Source: Halochromatium salexigens (lineage in GTDB: Bacteria > Pseudomonadota > Gammaproteobacteria > Chromatiales > Chromatiaceae). From it: a DNA stretch of 64,000 bases. The notes beneath the pieces are model-generated. The model made no database searches. It worked only from the letters and a program-made list of their open reading frames with translations, and was not told the origin of the DNA. The stretch spans positions 20,370-84,369 of the forward strand of contig NZ_NHSF01000005.1 in NCBI RefSeq assembly GCF_016653295.1, in the 5' to 3' direction. Positions 41,303 through 50,594 of the stretch are shown piece after piece. A program made the position numbers and the translations under genes. The stretch's first letter is position 1, and each line of letters opens with the position of its first letter.

Positions 41303-42295
41303 TCAGGCCTCGTCGTAGACCACTTCGAGGGACGGCTTATTGAGGTCCGCCGCATGGCACATGTCCTCGATGGTCGCGGGCTCGAGCACGACATCGCGCC
41401 CCACCGCATCGCTCGCGAACAGACCGAGCAGCTCATCCTGGCTGAGCGGTTTGGCGCGCAGTGGCGGCGCTTCGGCGGCATTCACGCCCAACTCCTCGAA
41501 CAGCGGCGCCCAGGTCCCACCCGGCACGCCCACGATCTGATAGGCCGCGCTCTTGCGCCGGATGTCGTCATCGGCCGGAATCGAGGCCAAGACCGGAATC
41601 CCGACCTTCTGCGCCCAGGCCTGCGCCTCGCCGGTGCCGTCATCCTTGTTGATGACGATGCCGGCGACGCCGACGTTACCGCCGAGGCCCCGGAAATATT
41701 CGACCGCCGAGCAGACATTGTTGGCGACGTAGAGCGATTGCAGATCGTTGGAGCCGACGACGATGACCTTCTGGCACATATCGCGCGCGATCGGCAGACC
41801 GAAGCCGCCGCAGACCACATCGCCAAGGAAATCGAGCAAGACGTAGTCGAAGTCCCATTCGTGGAAACCGAGCCCCTCGAGGATCTCGAAGCCGTGGATG
41901 ATCCCGCGCCCACCGCAGCCGCGGCCGACCTCGGGGCCACCCAGTTCCATCGCGAACACCCCATCGCGCTTGAAGCAGACATCACCGATGGCGACCTCCT
42001 CGCCGGCGGCCTTCTTCTTCGACGAGGTCTCGATGATGGTGGGACAGGCCTTGCCGCCGAACAGCAGCGTGGTGGTATCGCTCTTCGGGTCACAGCCGAT
42101 CAGCAGCACCTTCTTGCCCTGCTGCGCGAGCATGTAGGAGAGATTGGCGAGGGTGAAGCTCTTGCCGATACCACCCTTGCCGTAGATCGCGATGATCTGG
42201 GTCTGCTTGATCGCGGGCGCCGCGCTCGACGAGGCGGCGGACTGCTCGGGCAGACCGACGTTCACGGCGCCAGCTGTGGCGGGGGCATTAGCCAT
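41303..42295 (-). CDS. bchX: Chlorophyllide a reductase iron protein (subunit X)
   Basis: 330 residues, NifH-like. P-loop IYGKGGIGKSFTLANLSYML and the bridging [4Fe-4S] cysteines in GRGCGGRG and FLGDVVCGGFGLPI are intact. It hydrolyses ATP to deliver electrons to BchYZ. The first 36 residues are an Ala/Ser-rich extension. Its start overlaps the end of bchC by eight bases. Confidence 0.97.
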   Translation of the reverse strand: MANAPATAGAVNVGLPEQSAASSSAAPAIKQTQIIAIYGKGGIGKSFTLANLSYMLAQQGKKVLLIGCDPKSDTTTLLFGGKACPTIIETSSKKKAAGEEVAIGDVCFKRDGVFAMELGGPEVGRGCGGRGIIHGFEILEGLGFHEWDFDYVLLDFLGDVVCGGFGLPIARDMCQKVIVVGSNDLQSLYVANNVCSAVEYFRGLGGNVGVAGIVINKDDGTGEAQAWAQKVGIPVLASIPADDDIRRKSAAYQIVGVPGGTWAPLFEELGVNAAEAPPLRAKPLSQDELLGLFASDAVGRDVVLEPATIEDMCHAADLNKPSLEVVYDEA

Positions 42296-43250
42296 GCATT
42301 CCTCTCCAATCGAGAACCATCTTCAGACAGGTGGGATCATCGAAGGCCGTCTCGTAGGCGGCAGCGGCCTCGGCGGCGTCATAGCGATGGGTGATCAAGC
42401 CCTCGAGCGACAGCGTGCCAGCCTCGATCAGCGCGCGCACGGCGCTCAGATCGGCCTCGCGGAACTCGGCCGCGACGCGCAGGCGCAACTCGCGCATGAA
42501 GGCGGGCGGGAAATCGAACGCGAGCGGCGCCTCGTAGAACCCGGCGAGCACGATTTCGCCACCACGCGCGAGCCGGCCGATGAGCGTATCGAGCAGCGCG
42601 CTGTCGCCGCTGACATCGCAGATCACCGCATAGTCGAGCCGCTCGTCGGTGTCGGGATCGATCACCTCATAGCCGGCGGCACCGCTCGCGCGTGCCGGGT
42701 TGGTCTCCCAGACCACCGGCGGCGGCGCCCCGAGTGCGAGCGCGACCCGCGCCAGCAGCCGGCCGAGGACCCCATGGCCGACGATCAGATCCGGGCAGGT
42801 CTTGCCCTCGCCGGCGATGGCATGATGGGCGGTGGCGGCAAGCGCCATCAACACGCCCTGCTCGCCCAGCGTAGCGGGGATCGGCAGCAACCGCGCACCG
42901 GGCACCACGATCCGGGCGGCGGCGCCGCCGAACAGGCCGTTGACGTCGCTATAGCAGCGCGCGCCGGGCACGAACACCAGTTCGCCCTCGCTGCGACCGC
43001 TGTCGACGCCGGCCTGTGTGACACGTCCAACCGACTCATAACCCGGCACCAGTGGGTAGCCCATGCCAGGAAACACCGGCATGCGCCCGGTCCACAGCAG
43101 CCGCTCGGTGCCGGTACTGATGCCGCTGTAGTCGATCTCGACCACGCAATCGGCCGCGCCCGCCGGAGTCAGACCGACGCGTCTGACCGCGAGCTGCCGT
43201 GGTTCATCGAGGACGACGGCTAAGGTGGAGAGTTCGGACGAGGCGTTCAC
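42288..43250 (-). CDS. bchC: 3-Hydroxyethyl bacteriochlorophyllide a dehydrogenase
   Basis: 320 residues of the MDR alcohol dehydrogenase superfamily. DYSGISTGTERLLWTGRM, VPGYESVGRV and LIVGHGVLGRLLARVALALG (nucleotide binding) are characteristic of BchC. It oxidises the 3-hydroxyethyl group to acetyl. The start is a GTG at 43250 without a clear Shine-Dalgarno, roughly 27 bases after the predicted transcription start, so the leader is very short. It overlaps bchX. Confidence 0.94.
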   Translation of the reverse strand: MNASSELSTLAVVLDEPRQLAVRRVGLTPAGAADCVVEIDYSGISTGTERLLWTGRMPVFPGMGYPLVPGYESVGRVTQAGVDSGRSEGELVFVPGARCYSDVNGLFGGAAARIVVPGARLLPIPATLGEQGVLMALAATAHHAIAGEGKTCPDLIVGHGVLGRLLARVALALGAPPPVVWETNPARASGAAGYEVIDPDTDERLDYAVICDVSGDSALLDTLIGRLARGGEIVLAGFYEAPLAFDFPPAFMRELRLRVAAEFREADLSAVRALIEAGTLSLEGLITHRYDAAEAAAAYETAFDDPTCLKMVLDWRGMHG

Positions 43251-43279
43251 GGTGTTGCGTTACAGTCTCTTTGGTTGAG

Positions 43280-43323
43280 TGTCAGTCTAGCTTGACTCTG
43301 TGCTATGTCAAGTCTGATTTACA
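43280..43323 (-). promoter_or_regulatory. bchC promoter with paired PpsR/CrtJ sites
   Basis: On the reverse strand TTGACA (43311-43306), a 16-base spacer and TAGACT (43289-43284) form a promoter. TGT-N12-ACA at 43306-43323 is perfect and the site at 43280-43297 has one mismatch; 8 bases separate them. Spacing and most bases equal the puf module at 37884. It lies between the crtF stop and bchC, so bchC can be expressed apart from crtEF. Confidence 0.82.
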
Positions 43324-43338
43324 CTTCGCACGCGCGCC

Positions 43339-44466
43339 TCAAACCGCTGTCGCGACCAGGAGACGGGTCTGCATCGGACGGCGGGTTGGGCGTAGCTGGA
43401 TGCCGCCAAAGCCCGCCTCGCGCAGCATCGCCTCGAGTTCATGGGGCGGGCGCGGTCGACCACTGCCCATCGCCAGCAAATAGAGGCCGAAATAGGCATC
43501 GCCGATCGGCTCGGCGCCCGGCGTCTCGGCCATGGGCTCAGCCAGCAGCAGGGTCGCGCCGCGCTCCAGCGACGCCCGCACCGCCTGCAGGATCTGCAGC
43601 GCCTGGTCGTCGTCGTGGTCATGCACCACCCGCACCAGCGAGCAGATATCCGCCCCTTGCGGCAAGGGCGTGCGCAGCAGATCGCCGCCGATGGCCTCGG
43701 CGCGCTCACCGAGCCCGAGTGCGTCGAAGCGCTGTTGGGCGCGCTCGGCCACCGCAGGCAAATCGAACAGCCGGAGCTTGAGATGCGGCCACCGCTCGGC
43801 CACGGCAAGCAGGAAGTTGCCCTGACCGCCACCGACATCCATCAAGCAGCGATGCGACTGCAAGGAATAGGCATCGAGCACATCACCCGCGACGAAGGCG
43901 TTGGAGACACTCATCAGCTCGCTGTATTCGCGCACCGAGGCATCGGCCTCCTGCGCCGGATCGAGCGAGCTGGCATAGGCCCAATAGCGGCCCAGCTCGG
44001 TCTGCGCCTTCTCGCCGCGCAGCAGCGCCAGCGGGTCCTCGAGGTCGCGATAGAGCATCTGGTGGTGCTTGACCATGGCGGCGATGCCGGGATTGGCGAG
44101 CATCGCCGCGCCATGATTCCCAAGACCGAAGCGCGGCGAGCCCTCGCCATCGACCCCTCGACGCTCCAGCAGATCCAGCGCCACCGCCGCGCGCAGGAAC
44201 CGATCCGCCTGTGGCTCGGTCATCCGCAGGCGCGGCGCCAGCGTGGACAGCGCCAGCGGCCCCTCGGCCAACTGGTCGACCAGCTCGAGTTCGACACAGG
44301 CGTAGAGGATCTGCGAGTAGACGAAGCCCGCCGTGATATCGAAGAGCGCGCGCGCCCGGCGCCGGGCGATCGGGCGCGTGAGCGGAAAATCGGCCGCCCA
44401 GCGCTGGAAGCCAGGACGCGCAATCAAACGATTACGCCATTCGCGCCAATCGAAGCTCAGTCCCAT
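43339..44466 (-). CDS. crtF: Hydroxyneurosporene-type carotenoid O-methyltransferase
   Basis: 375 residues. An N-terminal dimerisation region is followed by a SAM-binding motif, CLMDVGGGQGNFLLAVAERW, and RVVHDHDDDQALQILQAV, as in CrtF and plant-type O-methyltransferases. It methylates the C1 hydroxyl of carotenoids in the spheroidene/spirilloxanthin route. The ATG at 44466 has GAGGA upstream and lies ten bases after crtE. Confidence 0.93.
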   Translation of the reverse strand: MGLSFDWREWRNRLIARPGFQRWAADFPLTRPIARRRARALFDITAGFVYSQILYACVELELVDQLAEGPLALSTLAPRLRMTEPQADRFLRAAVALDLLERRGVDGEGSPRFGLGNHGAAMLANPGIAAMVKHHQMLYRDLEDPLALLRGEKAQTELGRYWAYASSLDPAQEADASVREYSELMSVSNAFVAGDVLDAYSLQSHRCLMDVGGGQGNFLLAVAERWPHLKLRLFDLPAVAERAQQRFDALGLGERAEAIGGDLLRTPLPQGADICSLVRVVHDHDDDQALQILQAVRASLERGATLLLAEPMAETPGAEPIGDAYFGLYLLAMGSGRPRPPHELEAMLREAGFGGIQLRPTRRPMQTRLLVATAV

Positions 44467-44476
44467 GCGCGCTTCC

Positions 44477-45370
44477 TCAGTGGCCCGTGGCGGCCAGTCG
44501 CTGCGCGAAATCATCGGCGATCGGCGGCGGCAGCAGGCGCTGCATCTCGCCGACCACCAGCGCCCGCAGCTTGTCGGCGCCGGGACAGGTCGGGATCGAG
44601 TCCAGCGCCTCGCGGATCAGGCCGACCAGGCGCTCGAGGGCGCCATCGACGCCCAGCGCCGCGACCGCACTCGGGCGCGCATGCGCCGCATCCTGCCCCA
44701 CCGGCTTGCCGAGTTCCTCGGCATCGCCGGCGACATCGCGCAAATCATCGGCGACCTGATAGGCCTCGCCCAGATTCGCACCGAGGGTGCGCCACTCAGC
44801 CGGATTGCGTCCCGCCGCGGCGGCGCCGGCCTCGGTCGCGGCGGCGAACAGCGCGGCGGTCTTCTGGCGGTGGTACTCGCTCAGCTCGACCTGCTCCTCG
44901 CACTCCCAGGCCTGACCGGCCACGATGCCATCCTTGAGACCGACCGCCCGACCCACGATCATCAACAATGGGGCCAGACGCTCGGGATGGCGCAAGGTGT
45001 GCCAGGCCAGATTCTCGAACGCGAGCACGATCAATCCATCCCCGGCCAGCACCGCCAGCCGCTCGCCATAGGCACGATGCACCGAGGGTTGTCCACGGCG
45101 CATGTCGGCATCATCAAAGCAGGGCAGATCATCGTGGACCAGCGAGGCACAGTGGAGCAGCTCCAACGACGCGGCGGCCGCATCGGTCACCGCCGGCACA
45201 TCGTCACCACAGGCCAGGGCCACGGCGAGGCAAAGCCGCGGACGCACGCGCGAGGCCGGCGTCAGCACGGCATGACGCACGGCCTGGCGCAGCAGCGGCG
45301 GTGAATCATCGCCCATGCCCTTGGCGATGGCGGCCTCCAGGGCCTGCTCGATCCGCTGCAAGGCATCCAT
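44477..45370 (-). CDS. crtE: Geranylgeranyl diphosphate synthase
   Basis: 297 residues. The first Asp-rich motif is HDDLPCFDDADMRRG and the second DDLRDV. The ATG at 45370 gives a normal length; the frame extends to 45421 with a His-rich stretch lacking similarity. It supplies C20 precursor for carotenoids and the bacteriochlorophyll tail. It is the first gene of leftward crtEF and divergent from crtD. Confidence 0.94.
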   Translation of the reverse strand: MDALQRIEQALEAAIAKGMGDDSPPLLRQAVRHAVLTPASRVRPRLCLAVALACGDDVPAVTDAAAASLELLHCASLVHDDLPCFDDADMRRGQPSVHRAYGERLAVLAGDGLIVLAFENLAWHTLRHPERLAPLLMIVGRAVGLKDGIVAGQAWECEEQVELSEYHRQKTAALFAAATEAGAAAAGRNPAEWRTLGANLGEAYQVADDLRDVAGDAEELGKPVGQDAAHARPSAVAALGVDGALERLVGLIREALDSIPTCPGADKLRALVVGEMQRLLPPPIADDFAQRLAATGH

Positions 45371-45528
45371 TGGTGTGTCCTCGTGATGAGTGGGTTGATC
45401 GTGATGGTGTCGGTCGGTCACACCGAGAGGTCATGTAAGATAGACAGCTCCCCAAGGAGCGTCAAACGACCGGGATCAACTCTCGCGTCGATAACCCCCA
45501 AGACAGCTGATCGGATGCGAGGTAGAAG
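45371..45528. promoter_or_regulatory. Divergent crtE / crtD promoter region
   Basis: 158 bases without a gene. GGTGT-CGGTCGGTC-ACACC (about 45404-45422) is an imperfectly spaced dyad, and ATGTAAGATAGACA at about 45432 could include a rightward -10 (TAAGAT). I found no TGT-N12-ACA site here. Confidence 0.3.
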
Positions 45529-47031
45529 GTGGCAACGGAGCGAGTCGTGATCGTAGGGGCCGGCATCGGCGGATTGACCTCGGCCATCGAGCTGGCCGCG
45601 CGCGGGCTCGAGGTGACCGTGCTCGAGCGCGCCGGCGCTCCCGGCGGCAAGATGCGCGAAGTGCAGGTCGGTAAGGCACCGCTCGACGCTGGCCCGACGG
45701 TACTCACCATGCGCTGGGTATTCGAGGCGATCTGCGAGGCCGCCGGCAGCTCGCTCGCGGCCGAGGTCGATCTCGAGCAGGCCGAGGTCTTGGCGCGACA
45801 CGCCTGGAGTGCCAGTGAACGCTTGGACTTGTTCGCCGATCTTGAGCGCTCCGCTGACGCCATCGCCGCCTTCTCCGGCCCGGCCGAGCGGCAGCGCTTC
45901 CTCGCCTTCAGCGAGGATGCCAGGGCGATCTACCGTACCCTCAAGGAACCCTTCATCAGCGCGACCCGGCCAAGCCCAGTCGGATTGGTGCGACGGGTCG
46001 GCCCCGGCGGCCTCGGCGGGCTGATCAATATCAAGCCTTTCGCCACCATGTGGTCGGCGCTCGGCGAGCATTTTCGCGACCCCAGGCTGCGCCAGCTCTT
46101 TGGACGCTACGCGACCTATTGTGGCTCCTCGCCATACGCCGCGCCGGCCACGCTGATGCTCGTCGCTCATGTCGAACAGGATGGCGTCTGGCTGGTCAAG
46201 GGCGGCATGCACCAGCTCGCGCAGGTCTTTGCCGGGCTCGCGCAACGCCTCGGTGCTACCTTCCGATATCAGGCCGAGGTCAGCGAGATCACGCTCGAGC
46301 GTGGCCGTGTCGATGGCGTCACACTGGCCAACGGCGAGCGCATCCCCGCTGATGCGGTCATCATCAACGGCGACACCAATGCCGTCGCCTCCGGCCTCTT
46401 CGGCAAACGAGTCAGCCGCGCCGTGCCGGCCACACCACCCCCGGAGCGCTCGCTCTCGGCGATCACCTGGAACCTAGTTGCCAAGGCCGAAGGCTTCCCG
46501 TTGAGCCGGCACACGGTCTTCTTCTCCGGTGATTATCAAGCGGAATTCGACGACATCCTGAAGCACCAACGCATCCCGCGCGCACCGACGGTCTACATCT
46601 GCGCGCAGGATCGCGACGCCCATGACGGCCCAGCCCCCGAGGGCCCAGAGCGATTACTGTGCCTCGTCAACGCGCCGGCCATCGGCGACACCCATTCCTT
46701 CAACCGTTCAGAGATAGAGCAATGCGCCCAGAGCACCTTCGGCTTATTAGAACGTTGCGGCCTGCATATCCAGCAGGACCCAGCGCACGCCCAGGTGACG
46801 ACGCCGACGGTCTTCGAGCAACTGTTCCCAGCCACGGGTGGGGCGCTATACGGCCGCGCTTCCCATGGTTGGATGGCCTCCTTCTCACGACCGGGGGCAC
46901 GCACCAAGATCCCGGGACTCTATCTGGCGGGCGGCAGTACACATCCGGGGCCGGGCGTGCCGATGGCGGCGCTCTCGGGCCGGCTAGCGGCCGCCAGCCT
47001 GACGGCGGACCGCGTTTCGACCAAGCGCTAA
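45529..47031 (+). CDS. crtD: Carotenoid 3,4-desaturase (methoxyneurosporene-type)
   Basis: 500 residues, GTG start with GAGG nine bases upstream. The FAD motif VVIVGAGIGGLTSAIELAAR and the CrtI-family C-terminal block GLYLAGGSTHPGPGVPMAAL frame the protein. GLINIKPFATMWSAL and RYATYCGSSPYAAPATL are typical of CrtD rather than CrtI. It introduces the 3,4 double bond after hydration. It is followed by crtC in the -1 frame. Confidence 0.93.
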   Translation: MATERVVIVGAGIGGLTSAIELAARGLEVTVLERAGAPGGKMREVQVGKAPLDAGPTVLTMRWVFEAICEAAGSSLAAEVDLEQAEVLARHAWSASERLDLFADLERSADAIAAFSGPAERQRFLAFSEDARAIYRTLKEPFISATRPSPVGLVRRVGPGGLGGLINIKPFATMWSALGEHFRDPRLRQLFGRYATYCGSSPYAAPATLMLVAHVEQDGVWLVKGGMHQLAQVFAGLAQRLGATFRYQAEVSEITLERGRVDGVTLANGERIPADAVIINGDTNAVASGLFGKRVSRAVPATPPPERSLSAITWNLVAKAEGFPLSRHTVFFSGDYQAEFDDILKHQRIPRAPTVYICAQDRDAHDGPAPEGPERLLCLVNAPAIGDTHSFNRSEIEQCAQSTFGLLERCGLHIQQDPAHAQVTTPTVFEQLFPATGGALYGRASHGWMASFSRPGARTKIPGLYLAGGSTHPGPGVPMAALSGRLAAASLTADRVSTKR

Positions 47032-47951
47032 CCCCGAACAGCTACCATTGGTGGTACGTCGACGCGCTAAGCGATGATGGCGACTACGGCATCACCCTCA
47101 TCGCGTTGATCGGCAGCGTCTTCTCGCCCTACTACGCCTGGGCCCGCCGGCGTGGCCGGGGTGACCCGGAGCACTTCTGCGCGCTCAATGTCGCGCTCTA
47201 CGGCAAGGATCGCACCGCCTGGGCGATGACCGAGCGCGGCCGCGGCCAGTTGCAGCGCGACGCGCGCGAGTTGGAGATCGGCCCGAGCCGCATCGAGTGG
47301 GACGGGTCCGCGTTCACCGTTCACATCGACGAGCGGGGCGCGCCACTGCCCAAGCGCATTCAGGGAACCGTGCGCGTGTATCCGAAAGCCTTGACCGAGG
47401 GGCCGATCACACTCGATCCCGCTAGCCGTCATCGCTGGTGGCCGATCGCCCCCGAATCGCGCGTCGAAGTCAGGCTAGAACGACCGGGATTGCGTTGGTC
47501 CGGCAGCGGCTATCTTGATAGCAATAGCGGAGACGAACCGCTCGAGCACGGTTTTCACGCATGGGATTGGTCGCGCGCCAAGCTGCGCCGGGGCTCCGCC
47601 GTTCTCTATGATATGACCTTCCTCGATGGTGGCCGCCGCTCGCTTGCATTTCGCTTCGATGGCGCCGGTGGCACGGAAGCGTTCGAGCCGCCGCCACCCG
47701 CACACCTGCCAAAGACCTTCTGGTGGCGCATCCCGCGCGCCACCCAAAGCGACGCAGACAACCGCGCCAAGGTGCTCGAGACGCTCGAGGATACGCCCTT
47801 CTACGCGCGCTCGACCATCAGCGCCCAACTTCTTGGCGAGCCGGTCACCGCCATCCACGAAAGCCTTGCGCTCACGCGTTTCAAGACGCGCTGGGTGCAA
47901 ATGCTATTGCCATTCCGGATGCCACGGATCACGGCCGGCGAACGCACATAG
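46869..47951 (+). CDS. crtC: Carotenoid 1,2-hydratase, start uncertain
   Basis: The CrtC sequence is clear from SYHWWYVDALSDDGDYG (about 47040) through IGSVFSPYYAWARRRG, FHAWDWSRAKLRRGS and HESLALTRFKTRWVQMLLPF to the TAG at 47951. It adds water across the C1-C2 bond of acyclic carotenoids. The start is unresolved: the frame has no ATG or GTG from far inside crtD to well within the conserved region. The TTG at 46869 given here is the only alternative start codon I find there; it would overlap crtD by 163 bases. A rare start or a -1 frameshift from crtD is possible. Confidence 0.75.
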   Translation: MDGLLLTTGGTHQDPGTLSGGRQYTSGAGRADGGALGPASGRQPDGGPRFDQALTPNSYHWWYVDALSDDGDYGITLIALIGSVFSPYYAWARRRGRGDPEHFCALNVALYGKDRTAWAMTERGRGQLQRDARELEIGPSRIEWDGSAFTVHIDERGAPLPKRIQGTVRVYPKALTEGPITLDPASRHRWWPIAPESRVEVRLERPGLRWSGSGYLDSNSGDEPLEHGFHAWDWSRAKLRRGSAVLYDMTFLDGGRRSLAFRFDGAGGTEAFEPPPPAHLPKTFWWRIPRATQSDADNRAKVLETLEDTPFYARSTISAQLLGEPVTAIHESLALTRFKTRWVQMLLPFRMPRITAGERT

Positions 47952-48040
47952 GGCGTCGTTACCCCGGACGATGAAGCGCGTATTTCAGGGTAAGTTCAAG
48001 GCTCAGGCCCACCGATGAAGCCCTGGCCAGGCATCCCCGA

Positions 48041-48376
48041 TCACCAGGGCCGGTAGGTCAGCCCGGGGATGCTGCGCTCATTGATCCGAGCCGGCAGAGC
48101 ATGGACGAGCGCTTCGAGTTCCGCACGGTTGACATAACGGCCGAACGAGGCCTTAGCGGCATCGAGTGGAACCTCGACGTAATAACGCTGCTGATCCGGC
48201 TCCGGAAGCACCTGCAGCGTGTTGTCCTCGGCATCCAAAATCCCGAGGTAGTCATCCTCAGATTGCAGGCGATCGAGCATCTGCTCACAGATCGCCTTGG
48301 CGCTCATCTCGACCGCACTCACCGAGGAGACGCGCTCGCCAGAACGGTTGATCAAGTAGAAGACACGAAAAAGCAT
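48041..48376 (-). CDS. Conserved hypothetical protein, 111 residues
   Basis: It begins MLFRVFYLINRSGERVSSVS and contains an acidic middle (RLQSEDDYLGILDAEDNTLQ) and VEVPLDAAKASFGRYVNRAE. No signal or membrane helix. GAGAGA lies upstream of the ATG at 48376; an earlier start at 48415 is weaker. The function is unknown; it is convergent with crtC and divergent from the symporter. Confidence 0.6.
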   Translation of the reverse strand: MLFRVFYLINRSGERVSSVSAVEMSAKAICEQMLDRLQSEDDYLGILDAEDNTLQVLPEPDQQRYYVEVPLDAAKASFGRYVNRAELEALVHALPARINERSIPGLTYRPW

Positions 48377-48478
48377 GGTGGTGTTCTCTCTCGACGCCAA
48401 TCGTCCAATCGACACCCAAGCCTTTCATAGTATCATCAGAATGGCTTTGCTGAATATCAGGTGTTCCGGAGCATCCTC

Positions 48479-49771
48479 ATGGCGTTTCTCAAGCTCAAGC
48501 TGCACTGGCAAATCCTGATCGCCCTGGCGTTGGCCATCATCGTCGGCCTGCTCGTCGGCGAGGATGGCAACCTGTTCGGCGTGACGTTCTCGGCCGTCTT
48601 CGACTTCATCGGCCAGCTCTTTCTGAACGCACTGAAGATGCTGATCGTACCGCTGATCGTCTCCTCGATCATCATCGGCGTGGCCAGCCTCGGCGACTCC
48701 GATAACCTGGGGCGGCTCGGCGCCAAAACCATCGGCTACTACGCGCTGACCAGCCTTCTGGCCATCCTCATCGGCCTCAGCGTGGTCAACCTGATCCAAC
48801 CCGGTGTGGTCGAGGGCAGCGCGCAAGAGATCTTTGGCCTGAACGCCAACGCCGCCGAGTTCGAGGCCCAATTCGCCGACAAGGGTGCCGACGACATCGT
48901 CGCCATCTTCCTGCGCATGATCCCGACCAACGTGGTCGATGCGGCCGCCAATACGCAGATGCTTGGACTGATCTTCTTCAGCCTGCTGTACGGGTTCTTC
49001 ATGACCCGGATCGCGAATCAGCACGCCGAGGTGCAATACAACTTCTTCAACGGCATGTTCCAGATCATGATGAAGATCACCGATCTGGTGATGCGCTTCG
49101 CGCCGCTCGGCGTCTTCGCGCTGGTCGCCAAGACGATCGCCAGCACCGGCCTCGAGGCCTTCATCCCGCTGGCGCAATTCTTCTTCAGCGTGGTGCTGGC
49201 GCTTGGACTGCATTTCCTCGTCACCCTGCCGCTGTTGCTGCACGTCCTCGGCGGCGTCAGCCCGCTGCGCCACTATCGCGCCGTCAGCCCGGCACTGCTG
49301 ACCGCATTCTCGACCGCGTCCTCCTCGGCCACGCTGCCATTGACCATGGAATGCGTCGAGAAAAACGCTGGCGTTTCGAACAAGACGACGAGCTTCGTGC
49401 TCCCCCTCGGCGCCACCATCAACATGGACGGCACTGCACTCTATGAATGTGTCGCAGTCATGTTCATCGCCCAGGCCTATGGCATCGAACTCGGGCTCGC
49501 CACGCAGTTCATCGTCGTTCTGCTAGCGCTGCTGACCTCGATCGGGGTCGCCGGCATCCCGGCCGCGAGCTTAGTCGCCATCGCCATCATCCTCTCCGCG
49601 GTCGGCCTGCCGCTCGAAGGTCTGGGATTGCTGCTCGCGGTCGACCGCATCCTCGACATGCTACGCACCGCCGTGAACGTGACCGGCGATTCCGCCGGCG
49701 CCGTGATCATCGCCAAATCCGAGGGCGAGCAAGGCATCCTTGAACCAGAGCCAGGAGCGGCGCCGGCCTAG
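48479..49771 (+). CDS. Dicarboxylate/amino acid:cation symporter (DAACS family)
   Basis: 430 residues, about eight helices plus the two re-entrant loops. The Ser-rich [19 protein letters not shown] and the [18 protein letters not shown] motif of the GltP/DctA family are present. It imports glutamate, aspartate or C4-dicarboxylates with protons or sodium. CCGGAG seven bases before the ATG at 48479 decides the start over 48461. An acidic loop (residues 115-140) is longer than usual. Confidence 0.9.
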   Translation: MAFLKLKLHWQILIALALAIIVGLLVGEDGNLFGVTFSAVFDFIGQLFLNALKMLIVPLIVSSIIIGVASLGDSDNLGRLGAKTIGYYALTSLLAILIGLSVVNLIQPGVVEGSAQEIFGLNANAAEFEAQFADKGADDIVAIFLRMIPTNVVDAAANTQMLGLIFFSLLYGFFMTRIANQHAEVQYNFFNGMFQIMMKITDLVMRFAPLGVFALVAKTIASTGLEAFIPLAQFFFSVVLALGLHFLVTLPLLLHVLGGVSPLRHYRAVSPALLTAFSTASSSATLPLTMECVEKNAGVSNKTTSFVLPLGATINMDGTALYECVAVMFIAQAYGIELGLATQFIVVLLALLTSIGVAGIPAASLVAIAIILSAVGLPLEGLGLLLAVDRILDMLRTAVNVTGDSAGAVIIAKSEGEQGILEPEPGAAPA

Positions 49772-49961
49772 CCAGAGCATAAAACAGCCTAAGCCCTAGT
49801 CGTCGCACGCACTCCCCTCGTGCTGCCTGCCCCAGCCCTAGGGCGCGGTCTTTGCGGCCCGCGAACGGCGGTGTGCCGACAGTCACCGACGGCAAGCGCC
49901 CGAACCTCACGAGGATGCGCGGCCGCGGCATGCACGCACGGCCAGCGCTATTCCCCAAGGC

Positions 49962-50594
49962 TCAACCCTCGTCCGCGAGCATACGCTCGGCCGTCCCCGA
50001 CTCGAGGCCGAACTCCTCCTCGACCATCGCGTTCCAGGCCTCGCGCTTGAAGGTCTGCTCGCTCGGCACATGCCGATGCACGAGGTTGTAGTGGCAATCG
50101 ATACAACTCTTGCCGTCGGTCTCTTCCTGGTGGATGGCCGCCGTGTTCGCCCGCTCGCCCTGGATCGCCTCCAGGGTGTGACAGCGCTTGCAGGTCGCCG
50201 AATCGCGTTTGCGGAACCAGTCACGAGCGGCGAACGCCGCCTCCGGCAGGTGCAGGAGGTTGATCACCGGATCATCGTAATCGGGTCCGAAGAGCTGCTT
50301 AATCAGGTCCTTGGTGCCGATCGCATGATCATAGGTGGCCATGATGATGCCTTCCGAGACATGGCAGTCGCCACAGCTCGCGCGCACACCCGAGGGGGAG
50401 TCGTAGTGTGGGGTGTCGCGGTAGCTCACCTCGGCGTAAGTCATCGAGTGACAGGTGGTGCAGAAGGCGTTGGAGCTGGTGTAGTGGTCGAACTCGATCA
50501 GGAAGAACATGAACACCACGCCGCCGAGGCCCCCGGCAACGAGCGCGAAGAGGACATGACGGGTGATGAACGGCGCCACATTGAGCTTGATCAT
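49962..50594 (-). CDS. Tetrahaem NapC/NirT-type membrane cytochrome c
   Basis: 210 residues. One N-terminal transmembrane helix (HVLFALVAGGLGGVVFMFFL) is followed by four CxxCH motifs: CTTCH, CGDCH, CKRCH and CIDCH. NapC/NirT proteins exchange electrons between the quinone pool and periplasmic multihaem enzymes. Its start overlaps the stop of the octahaem gene by four bases, so it is the likely electron partner. Together they resemble haoA-haoC pairs. Confidence 0.88.
   Translation of the reverse strand: MIKLNVAPFITRHVLFALVAGGLGGVVFMFFLIEFDHYTSSNAFCTTCHSMTYAEVSYRDTPHYDSPSGVRASCGDCHVSEGIIMATYDHAIGTKDLIKQLFGPDYDDPVINLLHLPEAAFAARDWFRKRDSATCKRCHTLEAIQGERANTAAIHQEETDGKSCIDCHYNLVHRHVPSEQTFKREAWNAMVEEEFGLESGTAERMLADEG

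Noticed and set aside
45371..45528. PpsR site between crtE and crtD
   Set aside because: The best candidate has TGT and ACA separated by 9 rather than 12 bases; no proper site found.
46659..46868. crtC starting at the ATG at 46659
   Set aside because: This would overlap crtD by over 370 bases and add an unrelated Arg/Pro-rich stretch that is a shadow of crtD.
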